A DNA stretch of 64,000 bases. It comes from Nostoc sp. UHCC 0702 (GTDB lineage Bacteria > Cyanobacteriota > Cyanobacteriia > Cyanobacteriales > Nostocaceae). Each line of letters begins with the position of its first letter. Position 1 is the stretch's first letter. A model generated the notes under the pieces. That model was not told the origin of the DNA and did not search any database. It saw only the letters and a program-made list of their open reading frames with translations. Positions 55,021-64,000 of this stretch are shown piece by piece. Made by a program: the position numbers and the translations under genes. The stretch covers positions 124,001 through 188,000 of the forward strand of contig CP071065.1 of the NCBI GenBank assembly GCA_017164015.1, written 5' to 3'.

Positions 55021-56140
55021 TATACAAATCCTGTAAAGCTTGCAGTTGAGTCCGCCGGGAAACACGGCGATATTTTTTACTTTCGAGTTTGGGTTCGTAT
55101 TGACTCTGCCCTTTGCCTTTAGTTTTAAGCTTCAGAGTAGATTCGGGATCGGCTTGTTGGTTAAGGTGAGTTTGACGCGCGATCGCTTCGTCTAAAAATT
55201 CCACATAATGTTGATAACGCTCCCAATCTCCCCGCACTGCACAATCAGGCTCATCTCGATGTAGACAATCGCTGAACCGACAGCTAGCATCTGCTAGCCG
55301 CGGTCTAGCCTCTGGAAAATAATATACTAATTCTTCTGGGGCACAATCCAGGTCAGGCTGATTAAAACCGGGAGTATCTGCCAGTAAACCACCGTTTGGC
55401 AATTCAAATAATTCTACATGGCGCGTAGTGTGGCGACCACGAGCTAATTTGCCGGAAACTTCCCCCACTCGCAACTTAGCAGTGGGAATCAGCGCATTAA
55501 TCAGGCTAGATTTACCTACGCCAGAAGGCCCGGCAATTACAGTAATTTTATTGTTGAGATAGTTAGCTGCTTGCTCGATATTTATTTGATTTTGGACACT
55601 GATAAATAGCGGTTGATAACCCCAAGCAAAAAGGCGATCGCTAATTTGCTGTTGTTCCTGTGGTGAGACTAAATCGCTTTTATTGAGACACAAAATCACA
55701 TCTAAATCAGTAGACTCAGCTTTAACTAAAAATCGACTGAGTTGATAAGGTTCTAACGGTGGATCGGCAACAGCAAATACCAACAGGATTTGGTTAGTAT
55801 TGGCGATTGGCGGGCGGTCTAGCTGAGTTTGACGGGGTAGAACATCAGCGATCGCTCCTCGTCCTCCAGCCCAATCTGGCTCTTCTACAACCACGCGATC
55901 GCCTACCATTACCTGTTGCCCAATTTTTTTTAACCTTGTTCTGCGGGTACACAGGAGAATAGGGCAATGGCGAGAGTGGGGAGTAGAAAGTAGTGAGTGG
56001 GCAAATGGTAATTCCTCCCCTGCTCCCCTGCTCCCTTGCTCCCCTGCTCTTAAAACTAGCTGTACTTTGTAAAAATTAGCTTGTACAGCTACTACAGTAC
56101 CGAGTAACTCTTCAGTAGTAGAATCGACTTCCCCTTTCAT
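55007..56140 (-). CDS. rsgA: Ribosome small subunit-dependent GTPase A
   Basis: A 377-residue circularly permuted GTPase that checks 30S assembly. Order: an N-terminal OB fold (to about residue 95), G4 NKSD (LCLNKSDLV), G1 VIAGPSGVGKSSLINALIP near residue 203, G3 LADTPGFNQPDL, and a C-terminal zinc knuckle CRFSDCLHRDEPDCAV near 287-302. Residues about 32-58 ([20 protein letters not shown] and on) are a short tandem repeat inserted in frame in the OB fold. The gene overlaps the preceding tusA stop by one base (TAATG) and belongs to the dnaJ-tusA-rsgA transcript. Confidence 0.93.
   Translation of the reverse strand: MKGEVDSTTEELLGTVVAVQANFYKVQLVLRAGEQGSRGAGEELPFAHSLLSTPHSRHCPILLCTRRTRLKKIGQQVMVGDRVVVEEPDWAGGRGAIADVLPRQTQLDRPPIANTNQILLVFAVADPPLEPYQLSRFLVKAESTDLDVILCLNKSDLVSPQEQQQISDRLFAWGYQPLFISVQNQINIEQAANYLNNKITVIAGPSGVGKSSLINALIPTAKLRVGEVSGKLARGRHTTRHVELFELPNGGLLADTPGFNQPDLDCAPEELVYYFPEARPRLADASCRFSDCLHRDEPDCAVRGDWERYQHYVEFLDEAIARQTHLNQQADPESTLKLKTKGKGQSQYEPKLESKKYRRVSRRTQLQALQDLYKDEE
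55965..56050. repeat. In-frame short tandem repeats inside rsgA
   Basis: Octamer TGCTCCCC copies at about 56018-56048 and AGTGGGGAGTAG units near 55975-56000. They keep the rsgA frame and add about 27 residues. The same GAGCAGGG octamer is present in murD and at 45872. Confidence 0.85.
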
Positions 56141-56394
56141 TAGGCGATCGCAGGACGGCGCACTAACAGAGAAAAATAGCCCGCACAGTCTGTAATTTTT
56201 TCTACCTGATAACCTGCCATTATTAGGCTATCAGGAACCTGCTCAATTGGCTCTCCAATATCTAGCCAGACTTCCAGCAAACTTCCTGCTGGCATTTGTT
56301 CCAGACGTAGTTTCGTCCGGACAAAATTAATCGGACAAGGAGTACCGCGCAAATCTAGTTGAGCATCGGGAGTTGATAGGGAAGATAGACTCAT
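56140..56394 (-). CDS. TusA family sulfurtransferase-like protein
   Basis: An 84-residue TusA-fold protein. LDLRGTPCPINFVRTKLRLE (about 14-33) carries the CPxxF/CPxP-like site with the conserved cysteine, followed by MPAGSLLEVWLDIGEPIEQV. TusA proteins relay sulfur to tRNA or molybdopterin synthesis; cyanobacterial ones next to dnaJ have no proven role. ATG at 56394 overlaps the dnaJ TGA by one base (TGATG), and its TAA overlaps the rsgA ATG by one base, so all three are tightly coupled. Confidence 0.9.
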   Translation of the reverse strand: MSLSSLSTPDAQLDLRGTPCPINFVRTKLRLEQMPAGSLLEVWLDIGEPIEQVPDSLIMAGYQVEKITDCAGYFSLLVRRPAIA

Positions 56395-57524
56395 CACTTA
56401 AATAGATTACCCAAGAATCCTTCTAGACCACCTTTGCCAGTGCGGTCTCCCTTAATTTTAGCTAGCTTTTCTAATAACTCTCTCTCGTCTGGTGTCACCT
56501 TAGTAGGAATATCAATTAACAGCGTCAGCAAATGATCGCCGCGACTCACAGGATTTCCTAGACGGGGTACACCGCGATTTTCTAGCTTCATCACTGTATT
56601 TGGTTGGGTTCCTGCTGGGATGATTAGTTCTACTGGCCCATCGACAGTATCCACTTCCAAACGGCAGCCTAAAATTGCTTGTAAATAGCTAACTTTAATT
56701 TCTGAGAGAACATTGATACCATCCCGTTGAAATTCTTCATCTTCATTCACAAACAAGTAGACGTATAAATCCCCAGGAGGGCCACCACGTTGACCTGCAT
56801 CTCCTTCTTGGGATATCCGCAACCGCGTACCATTATCTACCCCGGCTGGAATGGTAATTTTCAGTTTCTTGGTGACTTGATTTGTACCTTTACCATCACA
56901 AGAATCACATTTGTCTTCAATTACCATTCCCGTACCATTACAGGTGGGACAATTCGATACTTGAGTAAAGCTACCAAAAGGGGTTCTGGTGACACGACGT
57001 ACTTGACCCGAACCGCTACAAGTTGCACATGTACGGGGGCGAGTTCCTGGTTTAGCGCCAGATCCGCTACAGACTTCACAAGTTTCTAAATGTGAAATCC
57101 GAATTTCTTTTTCACCACCAAATACCGCTTCTCGAAAGTCTAACTTCAGGTCTAGCCGTAAGTCATCACCGCGTACCGGGCCGCTGCGCCGTCTTTGCGT
57201 TTGACCACCCACGCCGCTACCAGCAAAGCCGCTGAAAATACTTTCAAAGATATCGGCAAAGCCACCCATGTCACCCATATCTTGAAAGCCGACGCCAGCA
57301 CCACCTGAGACACCTGCTTCACCAAAACGGTTGTAACGCTCTCTGGTTTCCGGCTCAGAAAGTATTTCATAAGCGCGGTTAATTTCCTTAAAGCGTTCCT
57401 CCGCTCCCGGTTCTTTGTTTACATCTGGGTGATACTTCCGGGCTAAACGGCGATAGGCTTGTTTGATTTCTTCTTTGTCGGCGTCACGAGAGACACCCAG
57501 AATTTCGTAGTAGTCGCGGGCCAT
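56394..57524 (-). CDS. dnaJ: Chaperone DnaJ
   Basis: A 376-residue class A J-protein that stimulates DnaK ATPase. J domain: [20 protein letters not shown], with HPD at about 32-34. Then a Gly/Phe-rich linker ([16 protein letters not shown]), a zinc domain with four CxxCxGxG repeats ([32 protein letters not shown]), and the C-terminal substrate domain with [20 protein letters not shown] start at 57524; an open extension of 22 residues upstream derives from a repeat. It lies downstream of dnaK on the same strand but 840 bases away. Confidence 0.95.
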   Translation of the reverse strand: MARDYYEILGVSRDADKEEIKQAYRRLARKYHPDVNKEPGAEERFKEINRAYEILSEPETRERYNRFGEAGVSGGAGVGFQDMGDMGGFADIFESIFSGFAGSGVGGQTQRRRSGPVRGDDLRLDLKLDFREAVFGGEKEIRISHLETCEVCSGSGAKPGTRPRTCATCSGSGQVRRVTRTPFGSFTQVSNCPTCNGTGMVIEDKCDSCDGKGTNQVTKKLKITIPAGVDNGTRLRISQEGDAGQRGGPPGDLYVYLFVNEDEEFQRDGINVLSEIKVSYLQAILGCRLEVDTVDGPVELIIPAGTQPNTVMKLENRGVPRLGNPVSRGDHLLTLLIDIPTKVTPDERELLEKLAKIKGDRTGKGGLEGFLGNLFK

Positions 57525-58361
57525 ATAACAAAGGTAAAAGTTAGAAGGAAGAAGGCACTTATGGGAGCCAGCAGGGTCTTGGGGAGCCACTTGCCCAAGT
57601 AGGGTAAGTAGTTCTTACCATTAGCGACTGGCGATATTCGACGCTCTTAAACGTCACTCGTTCGCTCTCCAGGGTTTTCACAGGGGAGGGCAGTAGACAC
57701 CAAAGATACTTACTACCCTACAGAAAGGCGCTCTGCCTACAAAGTGAGGGATTCTCACAAGCCAGTGTCCTTGGGAGGGCAGCTTGCCGGAGGCTAGATA
57801 GAAGGCAAAAGTTAATTTTTATTAATAATTGATTTTACCTTTTACCCTTTACAAAAATCACTAATAAATTTTACAGTACGGGTGCTTTTCTCGCAGGTAC
57901 GACAAAAGCTGATAAATCTAGCAGTAGAGAAGATAGACTCTTGGACTTTTCACCGCCATTGCTTGTCTCTTTTACAATTGTGCTACGTAGGATGCTAAAA
58001 CCCCACTTATAAACCAGAGGGGCTACCCGCACCATCAGGTGTGGAAAACCCCCCATATGCATTTGCTTGTATTTGTATTGGGACACTGTTTAGTCCACGA
58101 CAATTCGCTTCTACAATCTAGCAAACTTGGGGACTGAGGACTAGGGTAATGGGTAATGGGTAATGGGTAATGGGTAATGGGTAATGGGTAATGGGTAATG
58201 GGTAATGGGTAATGGGTAATGGGTAATGGGTAATGGGTAATGGGTAATGGGTAATGGGTAATGGGTAATGGGTAGTGGGTAGTGGGTGAGATGTGATGAC
58301 TAATAGTAGAATCCAATTCTCAATTCTCAATTACCAATTACCAATTCCCAATGCCCAATTC
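57525..58361. other. Repeat-filled spacer between dnaK and dnaJ
   Basis: About 840 bases. It carries GGAGGGCAG repeats near 57690-57790, a sequence resembling GGTGTGGAAAACCCC at 58038, the 18-copy heptamer array and AATTCTCAATTACC units at 58315-58355. Small minus frames here are translations of repeats. The dnaJ promoter or processing site must lie within. Confidence 0.6.
58144..58283. repeat. Heptamer array: 18 x GGGTAAT plus 2 x GGGTAGT
   Basis: Eighteen perfect, uninterrupted copies of GGGTAAT (58144-58269) are followed by two GGGTAGT (58270-58283). Seven is not a multiple of three, so frames rotate through the array; on the minus strand it reads as repeated PITHYPL in all frames, which gives spurious ORFs. 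Confidence 0.95.
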
Positions 58362-60323
58362 CTAATCTATCGCTTCGTAATCAACCTGTGCAGTATTTTC
58401 GTCATCAAAATCAAAATTGAATTGTGGTATGAGGGTTCCATTCATGGGATGCTCCAAGTCTCTTGGCTCGGAACTATCGGAAACTTCTTCACCTTGCTCA
58501 CCGTTTTGATCGTTGGCTCGGTTGTAAACATCAGCACCAATGGCAAACAGAGTTTGTTGGAAATCATCCAAGTACTGGCGAAATTCTGGGACAGAAATAT
58601 CAGGATTAGTCCTTACGGCTTGGAGTTGTGCGACTTTTTCCTGGGCTAGGGCTTTGATCTGGTCGCCAATCAAGTTGCCATTATCCTTGATGGTGGATTC
58701 ATAGCTAGACAAAAGATTCTCAGCTTGGTTTTTGAGTTCAACCAATTCTTTACGTTTTTTATCTTCTTCCGCAAAGACTTCTGCCTCTTGCCGCATTCGT
58801 TCTACTTCGCTGATACTCAAACCACCTGTGTTAGTGATCCGAATACTTTGCTCTCTACCTGTGCCTTTATCTTGGGCACCAACTTTGAGAATACCGTTAA
58901 CATCGATTTCAAAAGATACTTCGATTTGCGGTACGCCACGGGGAGCTGGGGGAATTCCTGCCAAGAGGAACTTGCCGAGACTTTTATTATCTCTTGCCAT
59001 TGCCCGTTCACCTTGAAGGACGTGAATTTCCACTGAGGTTTGCCCATCAATTGCTGTGGAAAACACTTGAGACTTGCTGGTAGGAATTGTGGTATTGCGT
59101 TCGATGATTTTAGTGAACACTTCTCCCAAAGTTTCAATTCCTAAAGATAAAGGTGTGACATCTAATAAAAGGAGATTATCAACTTCGCCACCTAGGACTC
59201 CGGCTTGAATAGCAGCCCCCAGCGCCACAGCTTCGTCAGGATTGACAGAACGATCTGGTGCTTTGCCATTGAAAAACTTAATCAAGGCATTTTGAACTGC
59301 GGGAATGCGGGTGGAACCACCTACTAAAATAATCCGATCTATATCTTGTGGTTTAAGGTCTGCATCCTTCAGCGCCTGGATCATCGGTTCAATGGTAGCT
59401 TCAATTAATTGTGCTGCCAGTTCCTCAAATTTAGAGCGGCTGAGTTCCATCTCCATGTGTTTGGGGCCTGTTTCATCGGCAGTGATGAACGGCAAGTTAA
59501 TGGAGGTATTCGCCATGTTGGAGAGTTCAACTTTTGCCTTTTCCGCAGCTTCCCGCAGGCGTTGCAGTGCCATTTTATCTAGGGAAAGGTCAATTTTCTC
59601 TTGTTGCTGGAAGCGTGAAATCATCCAACGGACGATACAGTTATCAAAGTCGTCTCCACCCAACTGGTTGTTACCACAAGTTGCCTTAACTTCAAACACT
59701 CCATCCCCTAGTTGCAGGATGGATACATCGAAGGTACCGCCTCCCAAGTCAAAGACTAAAATCAGTTGTTCTTGGTCTTGCTTATCCAACCCGAAGGCTA
59801 AAGCAGCAGCAGTTGGTTCATTGATGATCCGTAAGACTTCTAGCCCTGCAATGGTGCCAGCATCTTTAGTTGCTTGTCTTTGTGCGTCTGTGAAATATGC
59901 TGGTACGGTAATTACTGCCTGACTAACAGCTTCACCTAAGAAATTTTCCGCATCCTGTTTGAGCTTTTGCAGGATCATTGCTGATATTTCTTGGGGTGTG
60001 TAGTTACGTCCGCGAATGTGGACATCAACAGTCTCATCTCTACCTTTGACACAGCTATAGGGTACGCGATCGCGTTCGGTGTCAGTATCTTCCCAGCGAC
60101 GACCGATGAATCGCTTGATACTGTAGATTGTGTTCTCAGCATTAGTTACGGCTTGGCGCTTTGCTAGCTGACCAACCAAGCGATCGCCACCCTTGCCAAA
60201 TCCCACAATACTAGGAGTGGTTCGCCCACCTTCTGAACTAGCAATCACAATCGGTTGACCACCTTCCAAAACTGCGACGCAACTGTTAGTCGTGCCTAAG
60301 TCGATGCCAATAACTTTTCCCAT
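58362..60323 (-). CDS. dnaK: Chaperone DnaK (Hsp70)
   Basis: A 653-residue Hsp70 from [20 protein letters not shown]. ATPase motifs: [13 protein letters not shown] (phosphate 1), [15 protein letters not shown] (phosphate 2, near 195), [15 protein letters not shown] (adenosine, near 335). The linker [20 protein letters not shown] is followed by the substrate domain, and the C-terminal lid ends in an acidic tail. A conserved [11 protein letters not shown] is present. The upstream open frame adds 25 residues without conservation. The order grpE-dnaK-dnaJ on one strand is the classic chaperone set; GrpE is 295 bases upstream. Confidence 0.96.
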   Translation of the reverse strand: MGKVIGIDLGTTNSCVAVLEGGQPIVIASSEGGRTTPSIVGFGKGGDRLVGQLAKRQAVTNAENTIYSIKRFIGRRWEDTDTERDRVPYSCVKGRDETVDVHIRGRNYTPQEISAMILQKLKQDAENFLGEAVSQAVITVPAYFTDAQRQATKDAGTIAGLEVLRIINEPTAAALAFGLDKQDQEQLILVFDLGGGTFDVSILQLGDGVFEVKATCGNNQLGGDDFDNCIVRWMISRFQQQEKIDLSLDKMALQRLREAAEKAKVELSNMANTSINLPFITADETGPKHMEMELSRSKFEELAAQLIEATIEPMIQALKDADLKPQDIDRIILVGGSTRIPAVQNALIKFFNGKAPDRSVNPDEAVALGAAIQAGVLGGEVDNLLLLDVTPLSLGIETLGEVFTKIIERNTTIPTSKSQVFSTAIDGQTSVEIHVLQGERAMARDNKSLGKFLLAGIPPAPRGVPQIEVSFEIDVNGILKVGAQDKGTGREQSIRITNTGGLSISEVERMRQEAEVFAEEDKKRKELVELKNQAENLLSSYESTIKDNGNLIGDQIKALAQEKVAQLQAVRTNPDISVPEFRQYLDDFQQTLFAIGADVYNRANDQNGEQGEEVSDSSEPRDLEHPMNGTLIPQFNFDFDDENTAQVDYEAID

Positions 60324-60506
60324 ACGTACAGTATTTTTACTGAGTGCTAATGCCGTGATGTTTCGCGGGCTATGTTTTTTGTAGCGGCTCAGGCGCACGA
60401 CAACTAAGGTGAATCTGCTGTGACTTGCAGGAGAAACAGTTCATAGTTGCCCTAGGTGGTCTGGTTTTGAGGTACTGCTTTTCGCATAAACCTGTTATCA
60501 AAAAGC

Positions 60507-60540
60507 GGGCTGTTAAAGTCCGGCAAAACGTCAACAGCCC
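60507..60540 (-). terminator. Hairpin between grpE and dnaK (terminator or attenuator)
   Basis: An 8-bp stem GGGCTGTT/AACAGCCC with an 18-base loop. On the minus strand it is followed by CGCTTTTTG, and on the plus strand by TGTTTTT. It sits about 80 bases past the grpE stop and could end or attenuate transcription into dnaK. Confidence 0.7.
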
Positions 60541-60617
60541 TGTTTTTGTGAAGATATGCGATGCTCGCTCTTACTAGAACCTAGGCACTTTTGGAAAATA
60601 AGGCGAGCAACTACAGC

Positions 60618-61364
60618 TTAACTGTCAGTAGGACTCGACTGATCTTCTGGTGCAGGTGGTGCGTCTTCCTTGGGAGCAGCCACCTTTACCATGGCATGGC
60701 GCAGTACGCGATCGCCCAAATAATATCCGCGTACTAACTCTTCTAACACTGTTCCTTCCGGATGTTCATCCGTAGGTTCCCGCATTACTGCTTCATGTAG
60801 GTTAGGATCAAATTCTTGACCTTCAGGACGCATCGGAGATACGCTCAAACGCTTCAAAGAATCTACTAATTGTTTGTAAACGCTTTGATAACTTTTGTGG
60901 ATAGTCATCTCACCTTCAGTTTGGGGCTTCAGGTGCGATCGTGCCCGTTCAAAATTATCCACCACTGGCAGCAACTCCAGAATTGTGTTGCGCTTCACCT
61001 GGGCGTCTAGTTCTTCTTTTTCTTTGCTGGTGCGTTTGCGGTAATTTTCAAAATCTGCCGCAATTCGCATGTATTGAGTACTGCGTTCTTCTAGTTGCGC
61101 TTTGAGGGACTGATTTTGTTGAGTCAACGCTGCCAAAGCTGCTGTTTCTACTTCTGCCTTTTCAGGCGCAGCGACGCCATTTTCTGGTGTAAGTGTCGTA
61201 TCTCCCGATACATTATTTGGGGCTGCCACTTGCTCAGTAACCTCGCTGCCAGATTCGTTGGAGTTTATTTGCGTTGGGGAGTCGCTCATAATTACTTGCT
61301 TTACCTCTGTTGGTTCACCCAATTGCTGGCTTGTATTGTTTACCTGTTTATTGTCGTCCATCAT
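60618..61364 (-). CDS. grpE: Nucleotide exchange factor GrpE
   Basis: A 248-residue cofactor that releases ADP from DnaK. The N-terminal about 85 residues are low-complexity and acidic ([20 protein letters not shown]). A coiled coil (about 80-130) contains [21 protein letters not shown], the family signature. The beta domain has [21 protein letters not shown] and [25 protein letters not shown] near the end. The long acidic N-terminus is usual in cyanobacteria. A downstream ATG (MSDSPTQ) is an alternative start. Confidence 0.94.
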   Translation of the reverse strand: MMDDNKQVNNTSQQLGEPTEVKQVIMSDSPTQINSNESGSEVTEQVAAPNNVSGDTTLTPENGVAAPEKAEVETAALAALTQQNQSLKAQLEERSTQYMRIAADFENYRKRTSKEKEELDAQVKRNTILELLPVVDNFERARSHLKPQTEGEMTIHKSYQSVYKQLVDSLKRLSVSPMRPEGQEFDPNLHEAVMREPTDEHPEGTVLEELVRGYYLGDRVLRHAMVKVAAPKEDAPPAPEDQSSPTDS

Positions 61365-61925
61365 TGTCTACTCATCCCAGATACTATTAATGGCAGTACG
61401 TCACTCAAGCTTGCAACCATTGCTATTCAAGGCTTGCAGCTAAAGCTGATTTTCTTGCCAAATATGAGCTGGAAGTGATGTAACCGTCTTCTTATTGTGA
61501 CAAATGGTGAACACCTTAGCGTAAACGCCCTAGGGGCGGTAAGCCGAACTACCAGGGCAACTCTAGGAATAGGTCTTGTAGACGAGTGGCGCACGCAGGA
61601 TATATCAGGACTTACGCAACTGGCACACAGATTTACTGTGATGGCAGTCAATAGTCCAGAGTCAATAGTCTTTAAGCAAGATTTTTTGGACTATTGACTT
61701 TTGACCCAGTACTGCCCAGACGAAAAAATATGACAATGCGCGTAAGTCCTATATATTTCGCACCCTCATCATTAGTTATAAGCTGTCCCACATAAAAGTT
61801 GCATATCTAATTGTGTTGATTGATAACTGATGACTCTAAAGTGAATTTGCTAAGTGTAAATGAAAATTCTGTGCTTCAGGCTGGGAATACTTTAAGCAGA
61901 GGTTTTCCCTACTCATTGCTCACTT
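61365..61925. other. Divergent spacer between grpE and pilB
   Basis: About 560 bases with a family B MITE-like element (61600-61756) and, at 61515-61560, a repeat with CGTAAACGCCCTAGGGGCGGT. No gene is recognised. Confidence 0.5.
61600..61756. mobile_element. MITE-like element, family B
   Basis: 157 bases. Ends ATATATCAGGACTTACGCA and (complement of the right end) ATATATAGGACTTACGCGCA, a near-perfect 18-base inverted repeat. Inside lie direct and inverted copies of a GTCAATAGTC/GACTATTGAC motif around 61650-61710. Confidence 0.7.
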
Positions 61926-63941
61926 ATGACTTACTCGTCACCACAACGGCGCAGTACCGCTCTAACTACCAGAACAGAGTTTTCACCCTTTGGCAGCAAG
62001 CTAGTACAATCTGGCTACGTCAATACCGAACAGATGAGGCAGGCGCTGATTGAAAGTCGCAAGTCTGGCAGACCGCTGACGGAAGTGCTGGAAACAATCA
62101 CTGGGCGACAATTAACACCTGATTTTCTCAGGCAGTACAAGAAACAGCAGCTATTTGAACTCAAAATACTATATGGTGTTGAATTCCTCGATCCGGAAGT
62201 CAACAACATTGGTGGCACGATGGTGGGGAACCTGATTGAAAGCTTGATTCCCGTTGATATTTGTCGTCGCCATCGCCTAGTACCACTATCAAAAAACGAA
62301 GAGCAAAATCCGCCCTGTGTTTTAGTGGCAATGGTCGATCCGGATAATTTAGAAGCTTCGGACGACTTGAACCGCATTTTGCGCCCACAAGGGTTGGCAT
62401 TACAGCGGATGGTGATTACACAGGAAGATTATCAACAGCTAATCAACCAATATTTGGATGATTTAGCTGTACGGCAAAAGCACCTAGAACAAGAAAAGTT
62501 TACAGATATCAATCAGGATTTAGAAAATCTAGGAAATCTCGACCTAGAAGATGCTCCTGATGATATGGAGGCTGACTTAGGAGCAGCAATGAAGGGTGCG
62601 GAGGATGCACCAGTCATCAGCCTTGTCAACAGAATTCTAGCTAAAGCTCTGCACGAGAAGGTTTCTGATATTCATATTGAACCGCAGGAAGAAAATTTAC
62701 GCATTCGTTTTCGTAAGGATGGGGTGCTGCGGGAAGCTTTCCCCGAACTACCAAAAAAAATTATTCCGGCGGTGACAGCCCGATTTAAAATCATCTCTAA
62801 TCTAGATATTGCGGAACGACGTTTACCTCAAGACGGTCGTATCCGGCGGATATTTGAGGGACGGAAGGTGGATTTCCGTGTGAATACCTTGCCCAGTCGC
62901 TATGGGGAAAAGGTAGTGCTGCGGATTTTGGATAACTCTTCTACTCAACTGGGATTGCATAAGTTAATTACCGATCCGGAAACTTTGCAGATTGTCCAAG
63001 AGATGGTGAGCCGTCCTTTTGGGTTGATTTTGGTGACTGGGCCTACTGGTTCTGGTAAAACAACTTCGCTGTATTCGGCACTGGCTGAAAAGAACTCTCC
63101 TGGAATTAATATTAGTACGGTTGAAGACCCAATTGAGTACAGTTTGCCAGGGATTACTCAAGTACAGGTAATTCGGGAAAAAGGGCTAGATTTTGCCACT
63201 GCTTTGCGGGCTTTCTTGCGACAAGACCCGGATGTACTGCTAGTGGGTGAAACGCGGGACAAGGAAACGGCAAAAACAGCAATTGAGGCTGCTTTAACTG
63301 GTCACTTAGTATTAACTACCTTACACACCAATGATGCCCCAGGTGCGATCGCTCGTTTGGGAGAAATGGGCATTGAACCTTTCATGGTTTCTAGTTCTTT
63401 AATTGGTGTTCTAGCACAACGCTTGGTGCGGCGCGTATGTTCCGATTGCCGCATTCCCTATACCCCCACTACTGAAGAACTAGCTCGCTATGGTCTATCT
63501 GCTTCCCAAAATGTGGGAATAACTTTCTACAAGGCTAACAGTCTGACTTTAGAAGCTCTAAATGAAGCCAAAGCCAAAAATCAGTCAGTTTGCCCATCAT
63601 GTAATGGTGTTGGCTACAAGGGTCGTTGTGGTGTTTATGAAGTCATGCGAGTTACGGAAAACCTGCAAACTCTAATTAACGAAGAAGCACCAACAGAACG
63701 GATCAAAGAAGTAGCTGTTGAGGAGGGTATGAAAACCTTACTGGCTTACAGTTTGGACTTAGTACGCCAAGGAGCAACCACCCTCGAAGAAGTAGAACGA
63801 GTCACCTTTACTGACACAGGTTTGGAAGCAGAGTTAAAAGCCAAACGCAAGAGTGGTCTTACCTGTCGTACTTGTAGTGCCGAATTAAAACCGGAATGGC
63901 TTGATTGTCCTTACTGTATGACGCCTCGTTTTCAAGATTAG
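61926..63941 (+). CDS. pilB: Type IV pilus extension ATPase PilB
   Basis: A 671-residue GspE/PulE-type hexameric ATPase that drives pilin polymerisation (motility and DNA uptake). N-terminal T2SSE_N domain (about 30-180, VQSGYVNTEQMRQALIESRK). ATPase domain: VSDIHIEPQEENLRIRFRKD, Walker A LILVTGPTGSGKTTSLYSAL near 368-387, DPDVLLVGETRDKETA (Asp/Walker B), and TLHTNDAPGAIARLGEMGIE. Zinc sites: CSDC...CPSCNGVGYKGRCGVYE and an extra C-terminal ribbon CRTCSAEL...CPYC. The final zinc ribbon is a cyanobacterial addition. pilT is expected beyond the right edge. Confidence 0.95.
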   Translation: MTYSSPQRRSTALTTRTEFSPFGSKLVQSGYVNTEQMRQALIESRKSGRPLTEVLETITGRQLTPDFLRQYKKQQLFELKILYGVEFLDPEVNNIGGTMVGNLIESLIPVDICRRHRLVPLSKNEEQNPPCVLVAMVDPDNLEASDDLNRILRPQGLALQRMVITQEDYQQLINQYLDDLAVRQKHLEQEKFTDINQDLENLGNLDLEDAPDDMEADLGAAMKGAEDAPVISLVNRILAKALHEKVSDIHIEPQEENLRIRFRKDGVLREAFPELPKKIIPAVTARFKIISNLDIAERRLPQDGRIRRIFEGRKVDFRVNTLPSRYGEKVVLRILDNSSTQLGLHKLITDPETLQIVQEMVSRPFGLILVTGPTGSGKTTSLYSALAEKNSPGINISTVEDPIEYSLPGITQVQVIREKGLDFATALRAFLRQDPDVLLVGETRDKETAKTAIEAALTGHLVLTTLHTNDAPGAIARLGEMGIEPFMVSSSLIGVLAQRLVRRVCSDCRIPYTPTTEELARYGLSASQNVGITFYKANSLTLEALNEAKAKNQSVCPSCNGVGYKGRCGVYEVMRVTENLQTLINEEAPTERIKEVAVEEGMKTLLAYSLDLVRQGATTLEEVERVTFTDTGLEAELKAKRKSGLTCRTCSAELKPEWLDCPYCMTPRFQD

Positions 63942-64000
63942 TCAATAGTCACTGGTCAGTGGTCAGTAGTCAGTGGCCACTAGCAAACACAACTGACAAC
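63942..64000. repeat. Heptamer cluster downstream of pilB
   Basis: Degenerate AGTCACT/GGTCAGT/AGTCAGT units begin within a few bases of the pilB stop and run to the window edge. Confidence 0.75.

Noticed and set aside
57871..58086. 71-codon minus-strand ORF between dnaK and dnaJ
   Set aside because: It lies in repeat sequence with no ribosome-binding site and no recognised domain.
58144..58283. Possible CRISPR array
   Set aside because: The units are contiguous 7-mers without spacers, and no cas gene is in the window.
58035..58330. Overlapping minus-strand ORFs reading repeated PITHYPL
   Set aside because: They are translations of the heptamer array in several frames at once, with no other coding evidence.
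60325..60350. CIRCE heat-shock element before dnaK
   Set aside because: Only one half-site (TTAGCACTC on the minus strand) is present; the inverted second half is missing.
1..64000. tRNA, rRNA or tmRNA genes
   Set aside because: No cloverleaf with a GGTTCRANYCC arm and no rRNA-like block was seen in the spacers by eye; a covariance-model scan would settle this.

Overview
The window reads as chromosome of a filamentous, probably heterocyst-forming cyanobacterium of the Nostoc/Anabaena/Calothrix group. The evidence is cytochrome b6f genes (petC, petA), a Ycf51 protein, DUF3067, a GH57 glucan branching enzyme, many HIP1 octamers (GCGATCGC), heptamer tandem repeats typical of Nostocales, and the gene style (long AT-rich spacers, Uma2 nucleases, STAND-WD40 proteins). 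The species cannot be named from sequence alone. I found no rRNA, tRNA, CRISPR array, prophage or complete insertion sequence.

Layout. 1-7 kb (mostly minus strand): a PLP aminotransferase overlapping an iron-type alcohol dehydrogenase, ycf51, a HicAB toxin-antitoxin pair with its own operator and terminator, and an O-antigen-ligase-like membrane protein overlapping a YaaW-family gene. 7-14.6 kb: a renalase-like FAD oxidoreductase, a ComFB-like protein, a DUF2945-DUF3140 pair, an AT-rich HEPN-like protein, a bestrophin channel and aspartate aminotransferase. 14.6-30.7 kb: two sensor histidine kinases, murD, glyS, a glycosyltransferase, a second ComFB-like protein, a secreted DUF4360 protein, an AllA-type ureidoglycolate lyase and a DoxX protein, with long repeat-rich spacers.

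30.8-38.4 kb: a BMP-type nucleoside/lipoprotein binding protein and its double-NBD ATPase, separated by a Uma2 gene and a broken ribbon-helix-helix gene and with no permease in the window; then a second solute-binding lipoprotein in tandem with a membrane diguanylate cyclase. 38.5-44.9 kb: a two-gene unit of a small AAA-type ATPase overlapping a 1703-residue TPR/STAND-ATPase/TM/14-WD40 protein. This is the strongest candidate here for a poorly described signalling or defence-like system. 46-53 kb: tatC, DUF3067, petC-petA, a PrlF-like/YhaV toxin-antitoxin operon split by a small mobile element, a cupin, Uma2 genes and small proteins. 53-61.4 kb: GH57 branching enzyme and the chaperone series grpE, dnaK, dnaJ, tusA, rsgA. 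The window closes with pilB, the type IV pilus extension ATPase.

The most distinctive overall feature is repeat invasion. Short tandem repeats occur between genes and also in frame inside murD, rsgA, the O-antigen-ligase-like gene and the STAND gene. At least four MITE-like families are visible. One of them has two 127-bp copies that differ at a single base, lying in opposite orientation 11.6 kb apart. Residue positions below were counted or estimated by hand.
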